Assembly: GCA_947184155.2 (NCBI GenBank)
Contig: CAMXCT020006764.1
Location: forward strand, 248,001-312,000
From: Cladocopium goreaui
Lineage: Eukaryota; Sar; Dinophyceae; Suessiales; Symbiodiniaceae
Direction: 5' to 3'
Length of the DNA stretch: 64,000 nt
Shown here: one piece after another, positions 40,860-51,345 of the stretch
How positions within the stretch are numbered: position 1 is the first letter of the stretch
How the letters are laid out: each line of letters opens with the position of its first letter
Made by a program: the position numbers and the translations under genes
Notes under the pieces: generated by a model
Told to the model about the DNA's origin: nothing
Seen by the model: only the letters and a program-made list of their open reading frames with translations
Database searches by the model: none

Positions 40860-41860
40860 GCCTTTGAATGCGGCCTCTATAAAATCAAAAAGTTCCAGAA
40901 ACTGGACTCTGTTCATATGTTTCCCGCCTCCTTGCCCTCTAACTCCAAAATTTGGTCAATACACGCCTCAAACATCTTTGCCACTGTCCATACCTTTAGG
41001 CACAGCAGGACTCCAAAATGGACAGTTCAGGTTTGAAGGACCCCCAAACAAAGATTTTTTTTATTTTATAGAGAGGTTTTGCTTGAGCACTGCGCGTGTT
41101 GACGTTGCTTTTCCATTTCCATAGCTTGAAATTGGGACGGATTGGGGATGATTCGGAAATCAGTGGGGGTACTCGGCTTCAATGTCTTTATAAAATCAAA
41201 AAGGTTCAAAAAGTTCCAGAAACTGGACTCTGTTCATATGTTTCCCGCCTCCTTGAGCTCTAAATTCCAAAATTTGGTCAGTAAACATCCTTGCCCCTTT
41301 CCATATCGTGAGGCGCAGCACGACTCCAAAATGGGCAGTTCAGGTTTGAAACGCCCCCCAGTAGCGACTAACTTGTCGATTTTATAGAGAGGTTGTGCTT
41401 GAGAACTGCGCGTGTTGACGTTGCCTTTCCGCAGCTTGAAATTGGGACGGATTGGGGTGATTCGGAAATCAGTAGGGGTACTTGGTGCATGTACCCGGCT
41501 TCAACATGGACCCATTGCCTCTATAAAATCAAAAAGATTCAAAAAGTTCCAGAAACTGGCTGGACTCTTTTCATATGTTTCCCGCCTCCTGGCCCTCTAA
41601 ACTCCAAAATTTGGTCAGTACGTGCCCCAAACATCCTTGCCACTTTCTATACCGCAACACACCGCGGACCGCAGGACTCCAAAATGGACAGTTCAGGTTT
41701 GAAGGACACCCAAATAGAGACTAATTTGTTGATTTTAGTTGATTTTATAGAGAGGTTTTGCTTGAGCACTGCGCGTGTTCACGTTGCCTTTCCACAGATA
41801 GTTCAGAAATCATTGGGGGTACTTAGTGCGTGTACTCGGCTCGGCGTCAATATGGACCAA

Positions 41861-41891
<31 letters not shown>

Positions 41892-42120
41892 CCTCCCTCC
41901 CTCCTCTCTCTCTCTCTCTCTATAAAATTAAAAGTGTAACCTCCCGGCTCGCTAAATTCCAAAATTGGGTCATTACTCGCCTCCAACATCTTTATATAAA
42001 CCTTTCCATATAGTGAGGCACAACAGCAGTCCGAAATGGATAACTGATAACTCATGTTTGAAGGGCCCCCGAATAGGGACCAGTGACTAATTTTCGATTT
42101 CATCTAGAAGTTTTGCTTCA
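40860..42120. repeat. Tandem units of about 310-340 bp
   Basis: Units share CTATAAAATCAAAAAG, GTTCCAGAAACTGGACTC, TTCATATGTTTCCCGCCTCC, GACTCCAAAATGGACAGTTC and ATTTTATAGAGAGGTTTTGC. Units begin near 40870, 41186, 41520 and, more diverged, 41920. A TC-rich microsatellite lies at 41864-41922. Confidence 0.9.
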
Positions 42121-42815
42121 ACAATCCCGGTGCCAAAAAAGTGTCCCAAAAAGACAATTGTTTTCCAAGTTCTGGTATTTGTTTTCAGTTGATTGAACCT
42201 GATTCAGCAAACTATGGAAATTGATGGTATCCCAAGCCACAACCATCCCAAAAGAAACCTTTCTATAAAATCAAAGGCCCGGGTCCAGCTTGTATTGACA
42301 TCTCTTTCAAACAGTTCCACTATAACTCTAACATCAGAGACCAGGTACCCCAATAGTAAGGGTGCACATGTTTCAACAGACTTTGTAAATCCACCATTTT
42401 GGAGATCCTGATTTTGTACTGGACCAGGTGGATGACCTTCAAGGAAAAAACTTGCACCCTGTCTCTAGATTTTATAGGGAACTTTGGTGGTTACAAACAG
42501 GCATGTGTATTCATGCGGCGCCTTTTTGTTTCTTGATTTTATAGAGTCGTATTTCTTGCAATCTGATTTTTGTCCTGGTTTTAGAGAGATTCCCAGAATG
42601 TACCCTTATAGTGGAAACCAGGTGCCTCTATAAAATGGCAGTCTCTGGGAGACTCTTGAGAGGCATTTGTGTTGTAACATGAGCAATCTCAAGCGCCTTG
42701 CAGCATGTTGTCTTGCTTGCAAAACATTATGTTGTCCCTTCTTCACTTCCTCGACCAATGCTTATACAAACGAAACGGATTAGTGATTGGGGTCCCAGCC
42801 AATGACGGCCCCCAG

Positions 42816-43150
42816 AGGTTCCAGGGGGACACAGCCAAACCCCACGTCCGCAGGGGACGGGCATTGCTACTACGCGGCGCGGCCTCTTCACGAATCGAAG
42901 TCGGCGTGTTGGCTCCTCCAAACATCCGACTCCTTGGAGCAGGCCTTCGCAAGGACGGCGCTGAAGGAAGTAGATTTTGCACTCCAGATTTGCTGCCAAA
43001 GTGCAGATCTGGGTGACCTTTGGGGCCGCTGGTCAGCCCACAAGCGCTTTGAAGACTACCTCACTTGCCCCGCTGAGGTCATCGGACGCCTTGGCTCAAT
43101 GCTTGGGGAAGGATGCTATGGACGCGTCTACAAACTCTACCGTGCCTCAG
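42816..43150 (+). CDS. Exon with kinase-like glycine loop, host gene 2 (exon N)
   Basis: CCCCCAG acceptor; the first base completes the codon left by exon M. Over 110 codons: TSAGDGHCYYAARPLHESKS, SLEQAFARTALKEVDFALQI, then LGSMLGEGCYGRVYKLYRAS, which has the GxGxxGxV loop of protein kinases. It ends at a likely GC donor (TCAG|GCAACA). A catalytic kinase core is not seen as a whole, so the kinase call is tentative; exon status is well supported. Confidence 0.62.
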
Positions 43151-43213
43151 GCAACAATGCAAACCTCACACTTTCACATCCTACAAGTTGTGTTTTCATT
43201 GAGGGGCACAGAG

Positions 43214-43341
43214 GGGCCTGAAGGTGACGGAGGCTTGTCTCATCCTTACAAACTTTTTTGGCTGCAGTTTGCTGGAGGCCCTGAAGCCCTGCAGGGCCGA
43301 GGCCTACATCCCAAACAAAATTTTCTTTTGTTGCCCCGAGG
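43214..43341 (+). CDS. Exon-like segment, host gene 2 (exon N2)
   Basis: CAGAG|G acceptor, frame GLKVTEACLILTNFFGCSLL and PCRAEAYIPNKIFFCCPEG, then G|GTGTCA donor. (A/G)LKV just downstream of a glycine loop is where a kinase places its Lys, but the phase with exon N does not match as called. Confidence 0.42.
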
Positions 43342-43433
43342 GTGTCAAGGCCTGCCTCGATCCTGCCTGGAGGCTTGCCTCGGCGCCTGCCTCATCACCA
43401 CAAACCTTTCCTATTTTGCAGCCATTTCCCATC

Positions 43434-44117
43434 ATGATAAGCAATGGAAAACCCCAAAGACACTGTGAGAAGCCATGATAAGGCATGAAACAAATCATGA
43501 GCCATGATAAGCATTTACAAACTCTTAAAGCCCACGATAAACCATGAATGAGCAAGACATAAACCGTGATAAACCATGATATACCATGATATGCCATGAT
43601 AAGCCATGAAAACCATGATAAACCGTGATAGCAATAATAATTCAGGAAGAAGGATGACCAAATGATCTGATAAACTATGAAAACCATGATAAACCATGAT
43701 GCACCATGAACACAATGATAACCCTTGAGATAAACCATGAAAAACATGTTAACCGATGAAAAAATGATACGTTATGTAAAACCACGCCGAACCATAAAAT
43801 CAATGAAACAACATGATCAACCATGAAACCGTGATCAACCATGAAACCATGATAAATCATGATAAACCGTGATGCACCATGATAACCTATGATAAACCAT
43901 GATAAACAATGGTAAACCATGATAAACCACGATGCATCATGGTAAACCATGATTGACCGTGCTAACACATTAAATAATACAATTCATCATAAATCATGAT
44001 AAAACTGTGATAAGCAATGAACAACCGTGATAAAACAGACGCCATGATAAACCATGGATAAACTTTGATAGACATTGATGCACCATAGCGAAAATGATAA
44101 ACCATCATGATAAACCA
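43434..44117. repeat. CATGATAAAC minisatellite, block 2
   Basis: About 680 bp of ACCATGATAAACCATGAT-type units with variants CCGTGATAAA and CATGAAAACC. The open frames through it on the minus strand are repeat artefacts. Confidence 0.93.
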
Positions 44118-44203
44118 GTTAGTTCGGGACTATCTTACTATATTCAGAACCATACTGTCTGACTGAGATGATGATTTTTGCTGGCAACTCTTGGGTGGCA
44201 CAG

Positions 44204-44275
44204 GTGGGGGATGAACGGCCCATGGCGTCCGACAACGCCGTGGTGAAAACACTGGGGATGTGGCTATGGATCAAA
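44204..44275 (+). CDS. Exon-like segment (exon O)
   Basis: GCACAG|GTG acceptor; frame GDERPMASDNAVVKTLGMWL then WIK; AAA|GTGAGG donor; phase 0 at both ends. It could belong to the end of host gene 2 or the start of the methyltransferase gene. Confidence 0.45.
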
Positions 44276-44505
44276 GTGAGGTGTGTAGAACATTGGATGA
44301 TTTGAATGTCGAGGAGAAACAAATTTTCCAAAACGTATGATGGTTATGTTGATAATCTATATTTCTATATCCATGATAAATGTCTATATCAACTTCATTG
44401 ACGGTTCTTACTTGACGGTTCTTACTTGATGTTATTTCGACAAGGCTGACCATGAAACAAGATCATCAACCTAATTATATTCTAATTGACTCTTGCGATT
44501 CCAGG

Positions 44506-44678
44506 TTTGATCCATGCCCAGTGCAAATGGGGGTTCCGGACAGCAACCATCTTTGATGCGGTGAAAAACAGTGATGCTGCGAGAACGGTTGATGTCAGTG
44601 GCGGTCTGCTAGATGGTCTCTTTGAGACACCTTTGCTTGAAGAAGAACATTTCAAAAATCCAATCAATTCACTTTAGT
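44506..44678 (+). CDS. Exon-like segment (exon P)
   Basis: ATTCCAG acceptor, open to a TAG at 44676: LIHAQCKWGFRTATIFDAVK, NSDAARTVDVSGGLLDGLFE. It lies directly upstream of the methyltransferase exons. The phase with exon O does not match, so exact boundaries are open. Confidence 0.35.
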
Positions 44679-44953
44679 TTCTACTGCAAGATCCATGCAA
44701 ACATCCAACACCAATCAGCAACCCAGTTCATGCCACCAATTCACGTTTTCCAGCGGGATACGGGTTGCAAAGTGGGTACTCACTTGAACCTGAGAGTTTA
44801 GATACTGTATTTTGTTGTTTTCTTTTTATCGGCACCATTCCGTATTCATTTCGATTTTGTTAGTTTCACTATGATATACATATTTATCATCGCATCAACA
44901 CCTGTTTAAAACAATCATAAAATGTTCACACATAACTAGAGTGAAGGAAACAG

Positions 44954-45032
44954 TGATAACGCCGACCCAGTGCGCTTACCCACAGCTGCCAGGGAGCGTT
45001 TGAGCTACGTCCAGGGTGATGCTGCGTCGCAG
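44954..45032 (+). CDS. RNA m5U methyltransferase exon (TrmA/TRMT2 family), exon Q
   Basis: AAACAG acceptor; frame DNADPVRLPTAARERLSYVQ then GDAASQ; CAG|GTGCAA donor in phase 0. The segment A..N...RLSYVQGDA is the SAM-binding stretch before the DPPR motif in the COG2265 RNA uracil-C5 methyltransferases. Joined with exon R in frame. Confidence 0.65.
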
Positions 45033-45267
45033 GTGCAAAAGTGGTTCAACCTATTTAATTTGTTGATATGCATATTGTTGATCACAGTGCGCCAACATAC
45101 ACCACTCCCTCCTTTCTTTTGGTTCAATGGATCCAAATTTTCACAGACATGCACTTGTTTGAACATAGGGGTCCCCGAAAATCCCATCAAATAATTTATC
45201 ATCATAGTCCATATGAAATCGCCATTTTTGGTGTTACACAGCATCATCAGACCCCAGTGTGCACCAG

Positions 45268-45317
45268 GTCGAGACATTGCCATCAGCAGATGTGGTGATC
45301 GTTGACCCGCCCAGAAA
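45268..45317 (+). CDS. RNA m5U methyltransferase exon with DPPRK motif, exon R
   Basis: CACCAG|GTC acceptor in phase 0. Frame VETLPSADVVIVDPPRK, the signature DPPRK of the TrmA/RlmD family. The frame meets TGA (45322) two codons later. Either the exon ends at AA|GTCCTG, or one base was lost and coding continues as LSPVDGTSLET to a G|GTGGAA donor at 45355. Confidence 0.68.
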
Positions 45318-47344
45318 GTCCTGAGCCCAGTGGACGGAACTTCGTTGGAAACCGGTGGAAAGCCAGTGGTACAGTCACCCCAAAGATGATGGAACCGTAA
45401 TTTATAGGAATATGGGGTTACTATTGGGGTTACTATACATGGGTTTCTATAGGGGTTACTATACCACTGTTGGGGGTTCTATACATAATACATATTCGTA
45501 ATTTTACATGGGCTACTATGGTAACCATTTTAGGAATACAAACATATATATATATATACAGTGGTAAAGATATTCCTATAGTAACCATATTCCTAATTTT
45601 ACATTGCTTTACCCCTCTTTTATAGGAATATGTTGTTTTTCTCACCATTTTGTTGGGGGTGTTGCTAGAGTACACAACTGGTTGGTAAGTGATTTTGCAA
45701 CCCCAGGTATAAAATTGGATAAACCCGAATAGGGGATTCAATGGGGTGCAAAAATCAGGAATGAGGGTTATCAAGTAGTTACAGTACTTAAGTGGGTTAC
45801 TCCGAACATCGTCCAGATCCAGTTGAATTCTCCAAAACTGGTGAGATCTACTTGCCCCCCAAATAGGCCTTATTTTATGGGGATTATTATGGGGATTTCG
45901 CAGAGATCCAGTGGACATCGTTCTTTGGTTTCAGCTCGTTTGTTGTGCAGGGCTGGTTTACACTTGATACGTTTTAAGTTGAGTAAAGGCCCCTGCACAA
46001 GGATTTGAGCGTTTGTGCTTGTAAATAATTTCATCCCTCCAAAATTGTGTGTTTTGATGTCCTGAAAATCAAAATCGCTCGCAAAATTCGGTGGCGGCAA
46101 ACCAAAAATGGCCAGCCCCTTGTGGGCCTCATTTGCAGAGCACGTTAGATACTTAGCCGCCAGCAATACCTGTGATTCATGGGGGCCCAAAAATCATCCC
46201 AAGTTAAAAGTGGTCATTCTAAGTTGGGGCTCAGCCAAGATCTTGACTTAGAATTAGCAAGTATTGGCAAACCCCATATTCTCTGGAGGTTTAACGTAGG
46301 TTTTCTGCATATTTCTACCATCTGGGATGATTTTCCACATTTTCTGCATATTTTGTGGAGATGGGTGGCTTCCATCACCAATATGCCTTTGTCGCATCCC
46401 TTCCTCAGGTTCGCCTGAAAAGTCAATAATCCCTTTCTATTTTCCTAAGGTTCCCAAAGTGATTGGTTTCCTTATGGAGCTCCCCTGATCACTGTAACAT
46501 AGTCCTAAACCAGTTGGATGGTTTATCCATCATGTTCATAGTTACAGTACCAAGAGTTACCAACTGGGACGGGATACTTCACCGAGCCAACTTACAGTAA
46601 CTGAAGATGGCTTGTGATAAGATTAATTTCTTCCCCCTAATATAGAACACCCCCTTGAAATCATGGTTTAGGAGGGATTTTCCACATATTTGGGACCATT
46701 AAGGAGGTGTTTGATATTAGGGGGATGGGCTTATTTGACTAAGCCAATTAGTTTAAGATACCTCCTCCCAGTCAACTTTTCCTCAGGGGGCTGGAGGAGG
46801 TGGTGCTACACACCTTGATGAGGCACGATCGATGGCCATGTCCTGGAAAAAACCGGGGGCTTGGGGAGTTTTTGTTTCAAATTTTTGGCGCAAAAATGGG
46901 TGAGCATGTCTCATGATACCTTGCAACAAAAAAATCAAGTTTGATGCAGTGTGTGTGTATGTAAGATTGGCCATGCCTAACGCAACTGACAATGTCTGAC
47001 AACATGACATGGCTTGTTACCCTGCTGTTTCAATTTCGCACTTGTAATACACAAACCAACATGCCACCAAAGGGATTGCAAGAGGGACCCCGGCAGCCAC
47101 GAGGAACATATGAAGAAACGCATCAACGTTTGACAAGGTTGCTCCAACCTACTAATGTGAGTAAAACAATAATAAGCCATTCCCCAAATCACCGTAAATA
47201 GACGGTATAAAATATTCCCAAATGGGTGGTTTATTCCCCCAAACAGTGTGTCCACACTGAGGGGTTCTTACGGTAGGTGTAAAGGCCGGTGCTTGATCAG
47301 GGTGCTCACTCTGGTCTCGAGCATTTTTCCTGTAAATTTCTGAA

Positions 47345-47700
47345 TAAAAAGTGGCTCTTGTGAAATGTTGACATGCATTTCGACTGCGCAGGCTCGCACA
47401 AAGTGTGGTCCGCGGGTTTGGTCTGCGGCATTTTACCTGTAAATTTCCATATAAAGTGGAGTGGCTCTTGTGGCATGTTGAAGTGCATTTCGATTGCGCA
47501 CGCTCGCACAAAGTGTGGTCCGCAGGTTTGGCCTGCGGCATTTTACCTTTCAATTTCCGTAAAAAGTGGCAGGCTCGCGCAAAGTTTGGTCCTAGCTTCT
47601 GGGGCGCGGCATTTTCGCCATGAATTTCTGTATAAAGTGGCTCTTGTGAAATGTTGAAGTGCATTTCGAGTGCGCAGGCTCGCACAAAGTGTGGTCCTAG
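47345..47700. repeat. Tandem units of about 85-170 bp
   Basis: GCATTTCGACTGCGCAGGCT CGCACAAAGTGTGGTCC and TAAATTTCxxTATAAAGTGG recur at about 47374, 47485 and 47662. GTGGTCCG and the overall pattern recall the larger array at 58.7-59.4 kb, but I could not align them fully by eye. Confidence 0.8.
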
Positions 47701-47714
47701 GTCTTGGGATCGGT

Positions 47715-48122
47715 CCTCCTCATCAGCATCATCATTCAATTCTCAACATCATCATCCTCAACATCCTCCTCCTCAACATCATCATTCTCAACATCATCAT
47801 CCTCAACATCATCCTCCTCAACTTCATCATCCTCCAGCTCATCTTCCGCAACATCCTCCTCCTCCACCTCATCTTCCGCAACATTATCATCCTTTTCATC
47901 CTCCTCCGGAACATCATCATCCTCATCATCATGATCTTCCTCCTTCTCAACATCATCATCCTGCGCATTGTCCTCCTCCACCATCTTCCGCATTATCATC
48001 CTTATCCTCATCCTCCTCAACATCATCATCCTCATCCTCATCCTCCTCAACATCATCATTCTCCACATCATCCTCCTGCACCTCTTCATCCTCAACATCA
48101 TCTTCCGCGACATCATCGTCCG

Positions 48123-48153
<31 letters not shown>

Positions 48154-48190
48154 GTCATCATCATCACCATCATCATCCTCAACATTGTCA
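47715..48190. repeat. CAT/CTC trinucleotide block
   Basis: CATCATCCTCAACATCATCC-like DNA over 470 bp. The frames open on both strands are repeat artefacts. Confidence 0.95.
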
Positions 48191-48626
48191 TATTATATCA
48201 TACATTCTCCTCCCACCCCCCACATTGTTTTGGGTCCCTTGCCGGGATAACTTTTGTTTTACCCACATTGTATGGAAATGATTGCCTTTGCCCAATTTAT
48301 TATCACCTGGGGTGTTTGGAGCAATGGTGCGCAATTTCAACGAGATGATATGCCGTGAAAGAAGGGTAATTCTGAATATGGAATAGGCATATACACTTTT
48401 ATGGATAGTATACATATGCAGTCATATATATATATATATACATCTATCATCGTATGTATGCACAATCTATCAAGATCAAGTATCTATAGATTATACATTG
48501 TATGCCCCCACGAATGTTTATATGGTCTGAATACAATCAGAATTATCTTAACTAATCTTAGAATAACATATGTTATATGTATAATTAGTATAATTATATT
48601 ACGCTGTTAGATCCCCGTTCCCGCAG

Positions 48627-48677
48627 CTTCGCCCCTTCGGAACCAGGTCAAAGAAGAGACCGCAACGCTTGATCTAC
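48627..48677 (+). CDS. RNA m5U methyltransferase exon, exon Y
   Basis: CCCGCAG acceptor; frame LRPFGTRSKKRPQRLIY; TAC|GTGCGG donor in phase 0. RLIY is the strand just before the catalytic V-S-C motif, which opens exon Z in the same phase. Confidence 0.62.
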
Positions 48678-49018
48678 GTGCGGCTCCCAGCGGTCGATCC
48701 AGTGGGACTTGATTTTTCTTTTCGTCGTTTATGTTAAGGAATTATACGTGCATACACTAAACAATAGAGTCATATGATTGGTGAAAGTTTATCTATCTAT
48801 TGCCTTTCTATCTTCATTTATCCACCAATCCACCTATCCACCTATCTATCTATCGATCTATCCATCGCTCTTCATATGTTGTGCACATATTCGTATATAT
48901 ATATACATACAGAGACTGGGGGGGGAAGTCTTTAATTAATATAGCCATGGAAAATGGTTCCTGTGTAGAGGATTTCCCCATTCAAACCTTCATACTTGTA
49001 GGGTTTTCAGAGCTATGC

Positions 49019-49123
49019 TACCCTGGGCTAAACTAGCATAAATGTAGAACATGGCCCATATATAGATGAATTAGCGACCGACAATGGTGATTTTCCACAT
49101 CTCTGTTCGTTTACAGGAGGGTA
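49019..49123. repeat. TACCCTC-family element, copy
   Basis: TACCCTGGGCTAAACTAGCA at the left; TCTGTTCGTTTACAGGAGGGTA (49102-49123) at the right; shared core AATGGTGATTTTCC. Confidence 0.7.
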
Positions 49124-49389
49124 ACAATTATATATTCATTCCATTAATATCCCAGCTATAGATGATTTTTCACTATTAATTACATACACATGCATACAGT
49201 ACACATATGTATAAACATATGCACAAAATAATTATATATATTTATTCATACAGAAACAATCCGCATACATATGCATATACATATACATGCACACCTATTA
49301 TATATGTTTATATGCATATATCCGTGGCCATTTTGTCTCAAGCGCGATTTGCGATTTGTCGCACTAGTGTTGTTTTATTTTATCTGACA

Positions 49390-50160
49390 GGGCTGAGCCC
49401 TCTGTGCCATGGACGCTTCAGCCTGAGGTTTCGGCCCAAATCCTACCAGATGGTCGGCCCGTGTCAGCTGAAGTTTGGGAGCTCGTTCAACTCATGCCGT
49501 GGAAATCAGTGTATTTCGTTTCCTCCTCTCGCTGGATGATGCTTAATATGGTTCTCGGTGCTGCCTACGTTTCTGATGGTGTCTCTTTCTTCTTTGGATG
49601 CTAGGATTGTAGAGTTTCCTGTCCTGATCAGAGACCTGCCAGTTTGGGCCTTTCCATTGCTTACTCGTTCAAGCAGTGTGGTTGGTGCGGTTCTGCCCGG
49701 TCCAGACTGTTGGTTGGGCAGTTTCAGCAGCATGGAAGCACTTATCTTCCCGTGTACTTGTGGGGCTCCTTTCTGACGCTGGCAGGAGCAGGTTGTGGAC
49801 CTCTACTTTTGAGTGGCTTCGGCCTCTTCCTGAGCGCAGTCAGCATGGGAAAGCCTTGGCACTTCACGTGGTTGGTGAGTTCGACTCCGTGCAACACGAC
49901 TCTGGCTGGATGTTTTTGGCGTCGCTTCCCACAGCGGCTTCATTGAAAGACAAAAGCATGGATGTTGCAAGCGCAAGTCTGCCACAGTCTGGAATGAGCA
50001 CGTTGTTCATCACGATTCATCTCGCAAGTCCTGTTCAACCCAACTTTGGCGCGGATCGGTCGGCCATAGGATATGAAGGACGTGGAGTCGATTGTAAGGT
50101 TTCATCATGTGCTCAAGCAATTTTTTTTTGCACTTCTCAGACGGAATGCTTGTCATGACC
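49390..50160 (+). pseudogene. Unidentified decayed coding sequence
   Basis: A GC-balanced stretch with pieces in several frames: SAQILPDGRPVSAEVWELVQ then LMPWKSVYFVSSSRWMM (49440 on), RDLPVWAFPLLTRSSSVVGA (49640 on), HGKALALHVVGEFDSVQHDS (49846 on). Composition differs from the surrounding AT-rich DNA, and stops separate the pieces. Probably an old retroelement or processed gene; family not recognised. Confidence 0.35.
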
Positions 50161-50562
50161 TTTTCAGCAACACGCGAGACTTGAGCCATCGGGCACACTT
50201 CGTGTTTTTCCTTCCTTTTCATTTTCCAGGTAGAAACATGCCTGTTCCATTGTTCCCTGCCCAAGCAGAGCCTCGCACAGCTAGCAGGAATAATCTAGTA
50301 AAGAACCCACTCTGGAGCACAATGCTCTCTAGACTGTGGGCCATTGAATCAGTTAATATTTGTCACTAGCTTGTGAAGCATCCATGGCAGGTGGCTGGGG
50401 GCGAACTCCCACAGCCCCCCGTGATATGTGTACAAAGCAAACTGTTTGGCTGCAGGTCAGCCCACACCGGCTAACCTGTCCACCAGCTCAGACCTGGAAC
50501 ACACCTGCACCATCGGCACTGCTGCAGCCATGCCATGCTGCCACACAACTGTCCGCTATATA

Positions 50563-50700
50563 TATATATAAATAAATATATATATATATACATATATATA
50601 AATAAATATAAATATATATAGATGTATAAATAAATATATATATATATATAGATAGAGAAAAAACAAATATATATATATATATAAATATTTTAAAATAAAG
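50563..50700. repeat. ATATATAAATAA microsatellite
   Basis: TA-rich simple repeat just before exon Z. Confidence 0.9.
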
Positions 50701-50751
50701 TAATAAAAAAACATCATGAACCATCTGAGACCATCCTCGAGACCCCAGAAG

Positions 50752-50889
50752 GTGAGCTGTGGCTTTCCGGCCTTCCGTCGCGACGCCCAACAGTTGATGG
50801 ACGCCAAGTGGCGGGTGCGGAGCGTGGGGACCGTGGAATCTATGGAGTTTTCAAAGGAAAAACGCACCAAAATATGGGAATCAGCTTGA
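50752..50889 (+). CDS. RNA m5U methyltransferase exon with catalytic Cys, exon Z
   Basis: CCCAGAAG|GTG acceptor in phase 0. Frame VSCGFPAFRRDAQQLMDAKW then RVRSVGTVE. V-S-C is the catalytic-Cys motif of TrmA-family methyltransferases; the Cys would attack C6 of the target uracil. Open to TGA at 50887-50889, giving a possible last exon, but a donor at ACC|GTGGAA (50831) is also possible because the usual C-terminal HVE motif is not seen. Confidence 0.68.
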   Translation: MSCGFPAFRRDAQQLMDAKWRVRSVGTVESMEFSKEKRTKIWESA

Positions 50890-50904
50890 ACGTGTCCATG
50901 TTCG

Positions 50905-51345
50905 TTCTATCTAATCTATCTATCTATCTATCTATCTAATTTTATCTATCTATCTAATTTTATCTATCTATCTAATTTTCTCTATCTATCTAATTTTATC
51001 TATCTATCTATCTATCTGTCTATCGATCTATCGATCTATCGATCTATCGATCTATCGATCGATCGATCTATCGATCGATCTATCTATCGATCTATCGATC
51101 TATCGATCTATCGATCTATCGATCTATCGATCTATCGATCTATCGATCTATCGATCTATCGATCTATCGATCTATCTATCTCTATCTATCGATTCCTATC
51201 GATCTATCGATCTCGATCGATTCTATCGATCTCGATCTATCTCGATCTATCGATCGATTCTATCGATCTATCTATCTATCGATCATCGATCATCGATCTA
51301 TCGATCTATCGATCTATCTATCGATCTATCTATCTATCTATATGT
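50905..51345. repeat. TATC / GATCTATC microsatellite
   Basis: TATCTATC changes to ATCGATCTATCG units after 51020. Confidence 0.96.

Larger units (their letters stand above)
45360..48600. other. Intron-like stretch of the methyltransferase gene
   Basis: Repeats dominate: GGGTTACTATA phrases (45420-45500), a 47.3-47.7 kb tandem block and a trinucleotide block to 48.19 kb. No supported exon. Confidence 0.5.

Noticed and set aside
43304-43968. Minus-strand frames with WFIMVYHG repeats
   Set aside because: Translation of the CATGATAAAC minisatellite.
39119-44117. CRISPR-like array in the CATGATAAAC blocks
   Set aside because: Units are about 10-20 bp, contiguous and without unique spacers; the genome is eukaryotic.
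47651-48281. Frames of about 200 codons on both strands in the CAT/CTC block
   Set aside because: Pure trinucleotide repeat; all frames are open.
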